From NCBI RefSeq assembly GCF_003402235.1, contig NZ_QEWO01000005.1:434001-498000 (forward strand): DNA of 64,000 nucleotides, written 5' to 3'. Each line of letters begins with the position of its first letter. The first letter of the stretch is position 1. Of the stretch, positions 8,524-16,569 are shown one piece after another. Under the pieces are notes generated by a model. That model had not been told where the DNA came from. It did not search any database and saw only the letters and a list, made by a program, of their open reading frames with translations. The translations under genes and the position numbers were made by a program. This DNA comes from Parahaliea mediterranea (lineage in GTDB: Bacteria; Pseudomonadota; Gammaproteobacteria; Pseudomonadales; Halieaceae).

Positions 8524-9498
8524 GTGTTGCGGGTATTGGACGGGCGCCAGATTGGCGCCATGCTGGATTGGGAATCCACCATTGGCCTGGTGGCCCAGGC
8601 CATGCGCCTGGTCAGCGAAAACCAGACCATCGCGCCTCTGCGCTGGGGCATGCACATGCCGGGCGGCATGTTGGGCATGATGCCGGGTTTCATCGAGCGC
8701 CCGGCCTGCTTTGGCATCAAGGTGGTGAACATCATGCCCGCCAACGAGGGCACCCCCTATTCCTCGCACAGTGGCTGTATGCTGCTGTTTGACGCCGAGC
8801 ACGGCCAGCCCCTGGCCATGCTGGATGCCGGGGTGATTACCGCCCGCCGCACCGCCGCCGCCAGCGCCCTGGCCACCGACCTGCTGGCCCGCCAGGACGC
8901 ACAGGTGCTGGCGCTGGTGGGCTCGGGCGAGCAGGCGGCCGCCCACGCCGAGGCCCTGTGCGCGGTGCGCAATTTTCAGGAGATCCGCGTCTGCTTTCGC
9001 GATACCGCCCGCGCGCCGGACTTTTTCGCCGGCCTGCAACTGCCGGACGGCGTGGCGCTTGCGGCCTTTGGCGATACCCGCGCCGCCCTGGACGGGGCGG
9101 ACGTGGTGTGCGCGGTGACCTCATCGCCAACGCCGGTGATCGACGAGCACATGCTGGCCCCCGGTATGCACCTCAACCTGGTGGGGGCCTGCACCCGCGA
9201 CCGCCAGGAAATCACCACGGCGGCACTGCCCCGGTGCCGCTATTTTCTGGATGCCCGGGCATCGGCCTGGGACCAGGCCGGCGAACTGTGCGCGGGCCTG
9301 GAGCAGGGCCTGATCAGCGACAGCTTCCCGCGCGGCGAAATCGGCGAGGTGCTGCTGGGCACCCTGGGCGGCCGGCGCCAACACGGCGACATTACCGTGT
9401 ACCGATCACTGGGCGTGGCCGCCCAGGATCTGGTGGTGGCGCACTACCTGTATGAGCGCGCCGTTCAAGACAACCTGGGTACGGAGATTCCCTTCTGA
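8524..9498 (+). CDS. ornithine cyclodeaminase / mu-crystallin family protein
   Basis: A 324-residue NAD(P)-binding protein of the OCD/mu-crystallin family. Visible are the substrate-domain stretch GTPYSSHSGCMLLFD, the helix ITARRTAAASALATDLLA, a Rossmann region (ALVGSGEQAAAHAEAL) and VVCAVTSSPTPVID. Family members are ornithine cyclodeaminases, alanine or lysine-derived dehydrogenases, or ketimine reductases. GTG at 8524 was chosen because GGAG precedes it; TTG starts at 8512 and 8527 are alternatives. Its stop overlaps the next gene's start (TGATG), so the two are translationally coupled. Substrate unknown; the run suggests an amino-acid-derived compound. Confidence 0.78.
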   Translation: MLRVLDGRQIGAMLDWESTIGLVAQAMRLVSENQTIAPLRWGMHMPGGMLGMMPGFIERPACFGIKVVNIMPANEGTPYSSHSGCMLLFDAEHGQPLAMLDAGVITARRTAAASALATDLLARQDAQVLALVGSGEQAAAHAEALCAVRNFQEIRVCFRDTARAPDFFAGLQLPDGVALAAFGDTRAALDGADVVCAVTSSPTPVIDEHMLAPGMHLNLVGACTRDRQEITTAALPRCRYFLDARASAWDQAGELCAGLEQGLISDSFPRGEIGEVLLGTLGGRRQHGDITVYRSLGVAAQDLVVAHYLYERAVQDNLGTEIPF

Positions 9499-10991
9499 TG
9501 CACACAGTCTTTTCCCTTTTTTCCCGGTGCTCGCGCCCGGCACTGGGCCGGGCGGCGGCCCTGGCCGCGCTGCTGCTGGCTGGCGGCACTGGCGCCAGCG
9601 CCGAGCCTGTTGAGTCTTCCGCGCCCGCCGCGCAGCTTTATACCCACTTGAACCTGATTGATGGCACTGGCGCGCCCCTGCGGCGCGACCAGGCCCTGCT
9701 GGTGGAAGACGGGCGCATCAGCGCCATTCTGCCCAGCGCCGAGGCGGCAGCGCTGGCGGCGGAGGCAGCGGCAAACAGCATGGAAGTGATCGATGGCGCC
9801 GGGCGCTACGTGCTGCCGGGCCTGGTCGATACCCACGTCCACCTGGCGACCTCGCCGGAAGACGAGGAGCCCCTGCTGCTGTTGCGGCGCCAGCTGTACG
9901 GCGGGGTGACCTCGGTGCGCGACATGGCCGGCGATGTGCGGGTGCTGGCTGGGCTGGCCCGGGACACCCGCCTGAACCGCATTGCCGGGCCGGATGTGTA
10001 CTACGTGGCGCTGATGGCCGGTGAGAGCTTCTTCCAGGACCCGCGCCCGGCCTCATCGGCCCGTGGCGCCGTGCCCGGGGAGGTGCCCTGGATGCAGGCG
10101 ATTACCCCCGACACCGATATGCCCCTGGCGGTGGCCCGGGCCAAGGGCACCTGGGCCAGCGCAATCAAAATTTACGCCAACCTGCCCGCGCCCGAAGTGG
10201 CGCGCATCAGCGCCGAAGCCCACCGCCAGGGCCTGCAGGTGTGGGCCCATTCCACCGTGTTTCCCGCCGCGCCACGGGAGGTGGTGGCCGCCGGTGTGGA
10301 TGTGATCTCCCACGTCTGCCGGCTGGTGTTTGAAACCACCGGCGACGTGCCGGCCATTTACCACCACAGTGCCGAACCGGACTACGCCAGCATCAACCCG
10401 GCGGATGAGCGTATTACCGCCGTGTTCGACGACATGGCCGCGCGCGGCACCATTCTCGATGCCACCATCGGCCTGTATGGCAAGGCCGAGGAGCGCTTCA
10501 GTGATGACGTGGCCAACGCCGGCCAGGCCTACCCGGGCTGCCCGCTGGCCTTTGCCGGCCAACTGGTCCGCGAAGCCAGCCAGCGCGGTGTGGCTGTCGC
10601 CACCGGCACCGATTTCGTCAACCCCCGGGAGCATCCCTGGCCGGCCCTGTACGACGAGCTGCAGGCGCTGGCCCAGCACGCGGGCATGTCGCCGCTGCAG
10701 GTGATTCATTCCGCCACCGCCGTGGGCGCCCGCGCCCTGGGCATCGGTGATGACACCGGCACCCTCGAGGTGGGCAAACGCGCCGACTTCCTGCTGCTGC
10801 GGGACGACCCGAGCCAGAGCCTTGATGCCCTGCACACCCTGGAGCTGACAGTGAAGCACGGCCAACCCTATCCGCGGCGGCAGTTTTCCGCCGCCAATGC
10901 CGGCGCGCCGCAGGCCGCCAAAGGCGGCTCGGATGACAAAACCGACAACAACGCCGACAAAAAGACTCACAACAAAACCGACAACAACTGA
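9498..10991 (+). CDS. exported amidohydrolase-family protein
   Basis: A 497-residue protein with a signal peptide (residues about 1-34, ending ASAE). The amidohydrolase metal site begins with DTHVHLA (His-x-His) and continues through HSTVFPAAP, VDVISHV and GTDFVNP. Members of this exported group include imidazolonepropionase-like and prolidase-like enzymes acting on cyclic amides or dipeptides. After residue about 470 there is a lysine/asparagine/aspartate-rich, low-complexity tail unlike the enzyme, encoded by a repeated 17-mer. It is coupled to the gene before it and is followed after 65 bp by a TonB receptor, suggesting that it processes what the receptor imports. Confidence 0.82.
   Translation: MHTVFSLFSRCSRPALGRAAALAALLLAGGTGASAEPVESSAPAAQLYTHLNLIDGTGAPLRRDQALLVEDGRISAILPSAEAAALAAEAAANSMEVIDGAGRYVLPGLVDTHVHLATSPEDEEPLLLLRRQLYGGVTSVRDMAGDVRVLAGLARDTRLNRIAGPDVYYVALMAGESFFQDPRPASSARGAVPGEVPWMQAITPDTDMPLAVARAKGTWASAIKIYANLPAPEVARISAEAHRQGLQVWAHSTVFPAAPREVVAAGVDVISHVCRLVFETTGDVPAIYHHSAEPDYASINPADERITAVFDDMAARGTILDATIGLYGKAEERFSDDVANAGQAYPGCPLAFAGQLVREASQRGVAVATGTDFVNPREHPWPALYDELQALAQHAGMSPLQVIHSATAVGARALGIGDDTGTLEVGKRADFLLLRDDPSQSLDALHTLELTVKHGQPYPRRQFSAANAGAPQAAKGGSDDKTDNNADKKTHNKTDNN
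10936..10988 (+). repeat. repeated 17-mer encoding a polar C-terminal tail
   Basis: The 17-mer ACAAAACCGACAACAAC occurs identically at 10936-10952 and 10972-10988, in frame 36 bp apart. It encodes the motif DKTDNN/NKTDNN at the very end of the amidohydrolase. The A-rich composition differs sharply from the GC-rich gene around it. Confidence 0.75.
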
Positions 10992-11056
10992 CAACAAGAT
11001 CCAGCCGGATTCCGCCCGCAAGGCGCATCCAGCCAACGACAGGAGAACACACAGCC

Positions 11057-13240
11057 ATGACCCATTTCAGACAGCGCCTTCTCGTAGCCGCACTTGCCAC
11101 CACGGCCGGCGGCTCGACCATTGCCCAGACCGGCTCTGGCCCGGCTAACACCAACCCCGCCCTGGAGGAGGTGGTGGTTACCGCCTCCAAGCGCGGGGTG
11201 AGCACGGTGCAGGATATTCCCACCAACATCTCCGCCATTGGCGGCGCCGTGCTGGAGCAGACCGGCGCCATGGGCATTCAGGACATGGCGCGCTTTATTC
11301 CCGGCCTCAGCGCGGTGGATAACGGCCCCGGCAACGAACAGGTGATCATCCGCGGCCTGGCGTCTTCCGCCGGCGCCGCCCAGGTGGGCACCTACTTCGA
11401 CGAAATCCCCGCCACCGGTACCGGCGGCACCAACGTCGCCCAGACCGACCTGCAGCTGTACGACCTGGAGCGGGTGGAGGTGCTGCGCGGCCCCCAGGGT
11501 ACCCTGTACGGCAGCGGCTCCCAGGGTGGCACCCTGCGCTACATCACCAACAAGCCGAACCTGTCGGCGCTGGAAGGCTCGGTGCAGATGGATGCCGGCA
11601 CCCGCTCCCGCGACGCCGGCGAGGCCTACCAGTTCAACGGCATGCTGAACGCGCCGGTGGTGAAAGACACCTTCGCCCTGCGCGCGGTGGGCTTTTACCG
11701 CGATGCCGACGGCTACGTGGAACTGCCCGACCTTGGCGAGAGCAGCACCAACACCGAAGAGAGCTACGGCGGCCGCCTGATGGGCACCCTGATGCTGGGC
11801 GAGCGCACCATGCTCAACGCCTCGGCCTGGTACCAGAATCTGGAAGTGGACGACCAGCCGCTGGTCAACGAGCGTGAAGACGAGCGCCCCGGCCAGGTGC
11901 GCCTGCCTTTCGAGGACGAGCTGAAAATGTACAACCTGACGCTGGACCACGAGCTGGATTCCGGCGACATCACCGCCACCGCCTCCTGGTACGACCGCGC
12001 GACCTTCTTCTCCTTCGACGTGTCGCAGTTTGTTCCGATGCCCGGCAGCGTCAACCAGAACCGCGACAACGAGCTGTTCAGTGCCGAGCTGCGCTACGCC
12101 TCGCGCTTCGACGGGCCACTGCAGATGATTGTCGGCGGCTTCTACCAGGAGCGTGAAACCAGCAGCAGCTCCATCGGTTATTTTGTGGATACCGACACCG
12201 GGCTGGTGCCTGCCAACCCCGCCAGCTTCTTTGATAACCGGGCCGAAACCGAATTCACCAACCAGGCCCTGTTCGGCGAACTCACCTGGGAAGTGACCGA
12301 GCAGCTGGAGCTCCTGGCCGGCTTTCGCGCCTTCGAGGTGGATACCTGGTCCCAGGCCAATGAAATCGCCTCGCCCTTTGGTGAGCCCGCCGGCCTGCAG
12401 GTGCCGCTGGAGTCCGACAACAGCGATGTGATCTACAAACTGCAGGCGTCCTACCGCTTCAGCGACGACATCCTCACCTACCTGGTGTACTCGCAGGGCT
12501 TTCGCGAGGGCGGCGCCAACACCCTCAACCTGCAGACCCCCAGCGGCCGCCCGGTGTCTCGCGGCTTCGAGCCGGACCTGGTGGACAACTATGAATTTGG
12601 CTGGAAGAGCGACTGGCTCGATGGCCAGCTGCGCCTGAACGGCGCGGTGTACACCATGCAGTGGACTGACATCCAGGTCGGCCTGCTGGACTCCACCCAG
12701 GCCTTTGAGTACATCACCAACGCCGGCGAAGCCGACCTGATGGGGGTGGAGCTGGAATCGGTGATTCGCCCCGCGGCGCTGCCGGGGCTGACCATTCGCT
12801 TCAACGCCAACTACTCCGAGCAGGAGCTGGCCGAGAACACGCCGGCCTATGACGCCGGCGACATCACCGCCGGCCGCGACGGCGACCGCCTGCCGGACAC
12901 CTTCCCCTTCTCCGCCGGCCTGATTGTCGAGCAGCAGTTTGAGCTCGGCGGCTACAACGCCTATGCCTCGCTGGATGCCTCCTACGTGGGCACGGCCCTT
13001 ACCACCTTCTCCAAGCGCTCTAGCGATGCGCGCGAATACGGCGACTACATCCTTGGCGGCGCCCGCCTGGGGCTGAGCCTGAACAACTGGGAGGCGGCGT
13101 TGTATGTCACCAACATCGCCGATGTGCGCGAGCCGGTGAACTGGGAGGTGGAAGCGCGCGAGGGCATTCCCGATCGCATCTTCACCACCCAGCCGCGCAC
13201 CGTGGGCATCAACCTTGTCTACACCTTCGAGGAGCGCTGA
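11057..13240 (+). CDS. TonB-dependent outer-membrane receptor
   Basis: A 727-residue receptor with signal peptide (about residues 1-23), a TonB-box-like LEEVVVTASKR, a plug domain (VQDIPTNISAIGG, IIRGLASSAG, ERVEVLRGPQGTLYGSGSQGGTLRYIT) and a C-terminal 22-strand barrel. The end (VGINLVYTFEER) deviates from a terminal aromatic residue. ATG at 11057 has AGGAGAAC upstream. It imports a ligand across the outer membrane using TonB energy. No Fur-like box precedes it, and its place between two exported hydrolase genes suggests an organic nutrient rather than iron. Confidence 0.92.
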   Translation: MTHFRQRLLVAALATTAGGSTIAQTGSGPANTNPALEEVVVTASKRGVSTVQDIPTNISAIGGAVLEQTGAMGIQDMARFIPGLSAVDNGPGNEQVIIRGLASSAGAAQVGTYFDEIPATGTGGTNVAQTDLQLYDLERVEVLRGPQGTLYGSGSQGGTLRYITNKPNLSALEGSVQMDAGTRSRDAGEAYQFNGMLNAPVVKDTFALRAVGFYRDADGYVELPDLGESSTNTEESYGGRLMGTLMLGERTMLNASAWYQNLEVDDQPLVNEREDERPGQVRLPFEDELKMYNLTLDHELDSGDITATASWYDRATFFSFDVSQFVPMPGSVNQNRDNELFSAELRYASRFDGPLQMIVGGFYQERETSSSSIGYFVDTDTGLVPANPASFFDNRAETEFTNQALFGELTWEVTEQLELLAGFRAFEVDTWSQANEIASPFGEPAGLQVPLESDNSDVIYKLQASYRFSDDILTYLVYSQGFREGGANTLNLQTPSGRPVSRGFEPDLVDNYEFGWKSDWLDGQLRLNGAVYTMQWTDIQVGLLDSTQAFEYITNAGEADLMGVELESVIRPAALPGLTIRFNANYSEQELAENTPAYDAGDITAGRDGDRLPDTFPFSAGLIVEQQFELGGYNAYASLDASYVGTALTTFSKRSSDAREYGDYILGGARLGLSLNNWEAALYVTNIADVREPVNWEVEAREGIPDRIFTTQPRTVGINLVYTFEER

Positions 13241-13241
13241 C

Positions 13242-14426
13242 ATGAACGGACTGACACGCCGCCACCTGCTGCGGTATTCAGTGGCCGGCGCGGCCTTTGT
13301 CGGCGGCGTGGGTGGCATGGGTGCGCTGTCGCCGGCCTTCGCCGCCAGCGGCGGCTATGCCTTTGGCAACACGCTGGTCATCAACAACCTTGGCGGCATT
13401 GGCAACCCCAACCTGCGCCTTAAGCCAGCGGCGGCGCCGGCGGGCCCGGTGGGCAGCAGTTATGAGCACCTGGATGAGCGCGCGCTAAAGGACTTGAACG
13501 CCTCCGGCACCAGCGCCATCAACGTCACCATGGGGCATGTGTCCGGGCCGGTGGAACCCTTTGAATACACCGTGGCAGAGATTGCCGCCTGGAACCGCAT
13601 TATCGAGCAGCACCCGGACAGGCTGCTCAAGGTGCTTGCCACCGGCGACATTCTTGAAGCCAGGCGCAGCGGGCGTAGCGGGGTTATCTTCGGCTTCCAG
13701 AACACCACCATGCTTGGTTCAGATGCCAGCCGGGTTGGCATTTTTGCTGGCCTTGGGGTGCGCATCATCCAGCTCACCTACAACGACCGCAACGCGGTGG
13801 GGGCAGGCTCCATGGTGGCCGAGAACAGCGGCCTCACCGACTTTGGCCGCGAGGTGGTGGCGGCGCTCAACGCCGAGCGGGTGCTGGTGGACCTAAGCCA
13901 CAGCGGCGAGCAGACCTGCCTGGACGCCATCGCGGCCTCGGCGGGGCCCGTCTGCATCAGCCACACCGGCTGTCGCGCCCTCAGCGACCTGCCGCGCAAC
14001 AAGACCGACGCCGAACTGCGGGCGCTGGCCGAGCGCGGCGGGGTGGCCGGCATTTACTTCATGCCCTTCCTGAAGGCCGACAGCTTCCCCGATGCCAGCG
14101 ATGTGGTGCGCCATATCGAACACGCTATCAAGGTCTGCGGTGAGGACCATGTGGGCATTGGCACCGACGGCGGCACCACCGCGGTGGATGACCTGCCCGC
14201 CTACCACGCCGCCATCGATGCGGAGATTGCCGCCCGCCGCGCCGCGGGCATCTCCGCCCGTGGCGAAAAGCCCGGGGTGGTGCCCTTCATCCCCGACCTG
14301 CAGGGGCCGGGGCAGTTCCGCCAGCTGGCTGATATGATGGCCGCCGCGGGGCACCCGGCGCGGATCATCGAAAAAGTGCTGGGCCAGAACTTCCTGCGCC
14401 TGCAACGGGAGGTCTGGGGCGCCTGA
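13242..14426 (+). CDS. Tat-exported M19 (renal-type) dipeptidase
   Basis: A 394-residue protein beginning with a twin-arginine signal (TRRHLLRYSVAGAAFVGG), so it is folded before export to the periplasm. The body matches peptidase M19, a zinc dipeptidase of the amidohydrolase superfamily that also acts on D-amino-acid dipeptides: VLVDLSHSGEQT, CISHTGCRAL, VGIGTDGG. The usual N-terminal DGHxD metal motif is not seen; the equivalent region reads VINNLGGIGN, so part of the metal site may be altered. The ATG starts one base after the receptor stop, with its ribosome-binding site inside the receptor gene. Confidence 0.8.
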   Translation: MNGLTRRHLLRYSVAGAAFVGGVGGMGALSPAFAASGGYAFGNTLVINNLGGIGNPNLRLKPAAAPAGPVGSSYEHLDERALKDLNASGTSAINVTMGHVSGPVEPFEYTVAEIAAWNRIIEQHPDRLLKVLATGDILEARRSGRSGVIFGFQNTTMLGSDASRVGIFAGLGVRIIQLTYNDRNAVGAGSMVAENSGLTDFGREVVAALNAERVLVDLSHSGEQTCLDAIAASAGPVCISHTGCRALSDLPRNKTDAELRALAERGGVAGIYFMPFLKADSFPDASDVVRHIEHAIKVCGEDHVGIGTDGGTTAVDDLPAYHAAIDAEIAARRAAGISARGEKPGVVPFIPDLQGPGQFRQLADMMAAAGHPARIIEKVLGQNFLRLQREVWGA

Positions 14427-14458
14427 GCCCCGGCCCGCGATCGCAAAGGGAGCAAGGT

Positions 14459-15388
14459 GTGTCGGAAGATGTAATTACCCTGGTCAACACCCGGGTGGTG
14501 CCACTGGGGCTGATGGCCATTATGTTCAGCCTGGGCCTGTCGGTGAAGCTGGCGGACTTTACCCGCCTGCTGCGCCGTCCCAGGGCAACGGCAGTGGGGC
14601 TGGGGGGGCAGCTGTTATTGCTGCCGCTGATCGCCTGGACCCTGGCCCTGCTGTTCCAGCTGCCGCCGGCCATGGCAGTGGGGCTGGTGATACTCGCCGC
14701 CTGCCCGGGGGGCGTTACCTCCAATGCGGTGGTGTTTGCCGCCCGCGGGGATGTGGCCCTGTCGGTCACCCTCACCGCCTGTTCCAGCTTGATTACCATT
14801 GTCACCACGCCGCTGCTGATTGGCCTGGGCCTGGATTACTTCTACACCGGTGGCGACGCCCCGGTTATGAACGTGGGCCAGACCGTGCAGCGCCTGCTGC
14901 AGATGACGGTGATACCCGTGGCACTGGGCATGACCCTGCGCCACCTGTTGCCGGTGCTGGCGCAAACCCTGGTCAAGGCGCTGCGGCCGGTGTCGGTGCT
15001 CATCCTGGTACTGGTGATCGGCCTTTCGGTCATTACCAGTGCCGACCTGCTCAAGGACAACCTGCTCACCGCCGGCCCGGTGATCTACCTGCTGAACCTG
15101 CTGGCCATGGGGGGCGGCCTGGCGCTGGCCTGGGCGGCCCGCCTGCAGGGTGGCGAGCGCATGACCCTGGCGGTGGAGATTGGCGTGCAAAACGCCACCA
15201 TGGCCACCTTCCTCAGCCTTTCTATACTCAACGATTGGGAGCTGGCCATTGTGCCCACCCTGTACGGCTGCATCATGCTCATCAATGCCGGCATACTGGT
15301 GCGCCTGTTGAAAATGCGCGATGCCCGTGCCGTGCAGTACAACCACGCCACCGCCCCGGCCGCATCGAAGGAGGGAAGCGCCCCATGA
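14459..15388 (+). CDS. bile acid:sodium symporter-family transporter
   Basis: A 309-residue inner-membrane protein with about nine to ten hydrophobic segments. The family hallmark CPGGVTSNAVVFAARGD lies near residues 81-97, and IGVQNATMATFLSLS later matches the second conserved crossover. Bacterial members (ASBT, Acr3-related) move organic anions with sodium. It presumably carries the product of the periplasmic hydrolases into the cytoplasm. GTG start at 14459 with AAGG upstream. Its last bases overlap the next start by four (ATGA), so translation is coupled. Confidence 0.85.
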   Translation: MSEDVITLVNTRVVPLGLMAIMFSLGLSVKLADFTRLLRRPRATAVGLGGQLLLLPLIAWTLALLFQLPPAMAVGLVILAACPGGVTSNAVVFAARGDVALSVTLTACSSLITIVTTPLLIGLGLDYFYTGGDAPVMNVGQTVQRLLQMTVIPVALGMTLRHLLPVLAQTLVKALRPVSVLILVLVIGLSVITSADLLKDNLLTAGPVIYLLNLLAMGGGLALAWAARLQGGERMTLAVEIGVQNATMATFLSLSILNDWELAIVPTLYGCIMLINAGILVRLLKMRDARAVQYNHATAPAASKEGSAP

Positions 15389-16569
15389 TGACAGCCAATG
15401 CCGCCGCCTTTGACCAGTGGATTCGCGGTGCCTTTCGCGACATCAACAGCGAGCTGGAGGCCCTGTACTTCGCCCAGCACAACCGCGCCAACGTGGCCGG
15501 CGTGGGTGATGCGCTCAAGCAGCAACTGCTGGCCGAGGGCCGCGAGCACATTGTCGCGCTGCTTGCCGAGGGCAATACCGACGAGGGCTTTGACGCCAAC
15601 TTCGACCTGCTCGGCAACGTGGGCTTTTACATGGCCGCCTGCCGCCGCCACGAGCTGACCGAACCCAGCCGGGAAACCCGCTCGCCGCTGACCGAGGCCT
15701 CGGCCCTGGCCATGCAGCTCGGCGCATCCCTTGGCACCGTGCCGCGCTTTGCCTCGGCCCACCTGGAAACCCACAACCGCGCGCTGGGCGGGGTGTTCAA
15801 GTCCTTCACCGACCTTGAGGACGAGCTCACCTTTATCGCCTACAACACCCGCGGCGCCTTCGGTTACATCCGCGCCGCCGAGGCCCTGCTGCACCTGCTG
15901 CCGCTGGGTATTTCCCACCCGGTGGCGGCAGACCTGCTGCGCCAGGCGAGGGCCTCGCTGGAGGAGGTGTACCGCTACAACGCCGAACTGTTCGAGGCGC
16001 TGGACGTGGAGCGCTTCTTTTACTGCGTGCGCCCCTACTACAAACCCCACCGGGTTGGCCTGCGCGAATACCGCGGCGCCAACGCCGGGGATTTTGCCGG
16101 CATCAATGTCATCGACCTGCTGCTGGGCCTGTGCCGGGCAGACGACCCCTACTACTCCCAGATCCTGGTGGACAAATTCCTGTTCATGCGCCCGGACGAC
16201 CAGCTGGTGCTGCGCGACTGCATGCGCCGGCGCAGCCTGCTGGATGCCTTCCTGGATGACAGCGAAAACAGCGCGGCACCCTGGTACCAGCACAACCTGC
16301 GCCTGTTCCTTGAGGTGTGCGAGGCCCACGGCCGCACCGCCCTGCAGCACCACGAACAGCTGGTGGAAAAGTTCATCGTCAAACCCGCCGACGAGGGCGA
16401 GCTGGCGCAGGACAAGGGCCTTACCGCCAGCGGCCCGCCCCTGCCGGTGCTGCTGAAGGCGCTGAAAACCCTGTGTGATCTGCGCGCCGGCGCCGAGCGC
16501 GATGACATTCCCTCGCGCTACCGCGACCTGGCCACCCTGCGCGGCCTGCTGGAGGCGGGGCGTGACTGA
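15385..16569 (+). CDS. PrnB / DUF1864 family (IDO/TDO-superfamily) heme protein
   Basis: A 394-residue all-helical protein. The central stretch RPYYKPHRVG followed by EYRGANAGDF closely parallels the RPFYEPIRVG region that I recall from pyrrolnitrin enzyme PrnB, the founding DUF1864 member. PrnB is a heme protein related to indoleamine and tryptophan dioxygenases that rearranges 7-chlorotryptophan. A late histidine pair (QHH, His322/His323) is a plausible heme ligand; this is my inference. Coupled to the symporter by ATGA and overlapping the kynureninase-like gene by eight bases. No other pyrrolnitrin genes are present, so the role is likely a different indole or amino-acid oxidation. Confidence 0.72.
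   Translation: MMTANAAAFDQWIRGAFRDINSELEALYFAQHNRANVAGVGDALKQQLLAEGREHIVALLAEGNTDEGFDANFDLLGNVGFYMAACRRHELTEPSRETRSPLTEASALAMQLGASLGTVPRFASAHLETHNRALGGVFKSFTDLEDELTFIAYNTRGAFGYIRAAEALLHLLPLGISHPVAADLLRQARASLEEVYRYNAELFEALDVERFFYCVRPYYKPHRVGLREYRGANAGDFAGINVIDLLLGLCRADDPYYSQILVDKFLFMRPDDQLVLRDCMRRRSLLDAFLDDSENSAAPWYQHNLRLFLEVCEAHGRTALQHHEQLVEKFIVKPADEGELAQDKGLTASGPPLPVLLKALKTLCDLRAGAERDDIPSRYRDLATLRGLLEAGRD

Noticed and set aside
10967-13318. Minus-strand open frame of about 783 codons
   Set aside because: Antisense to the TonB receptor; no recognisable motifs and biased composition.
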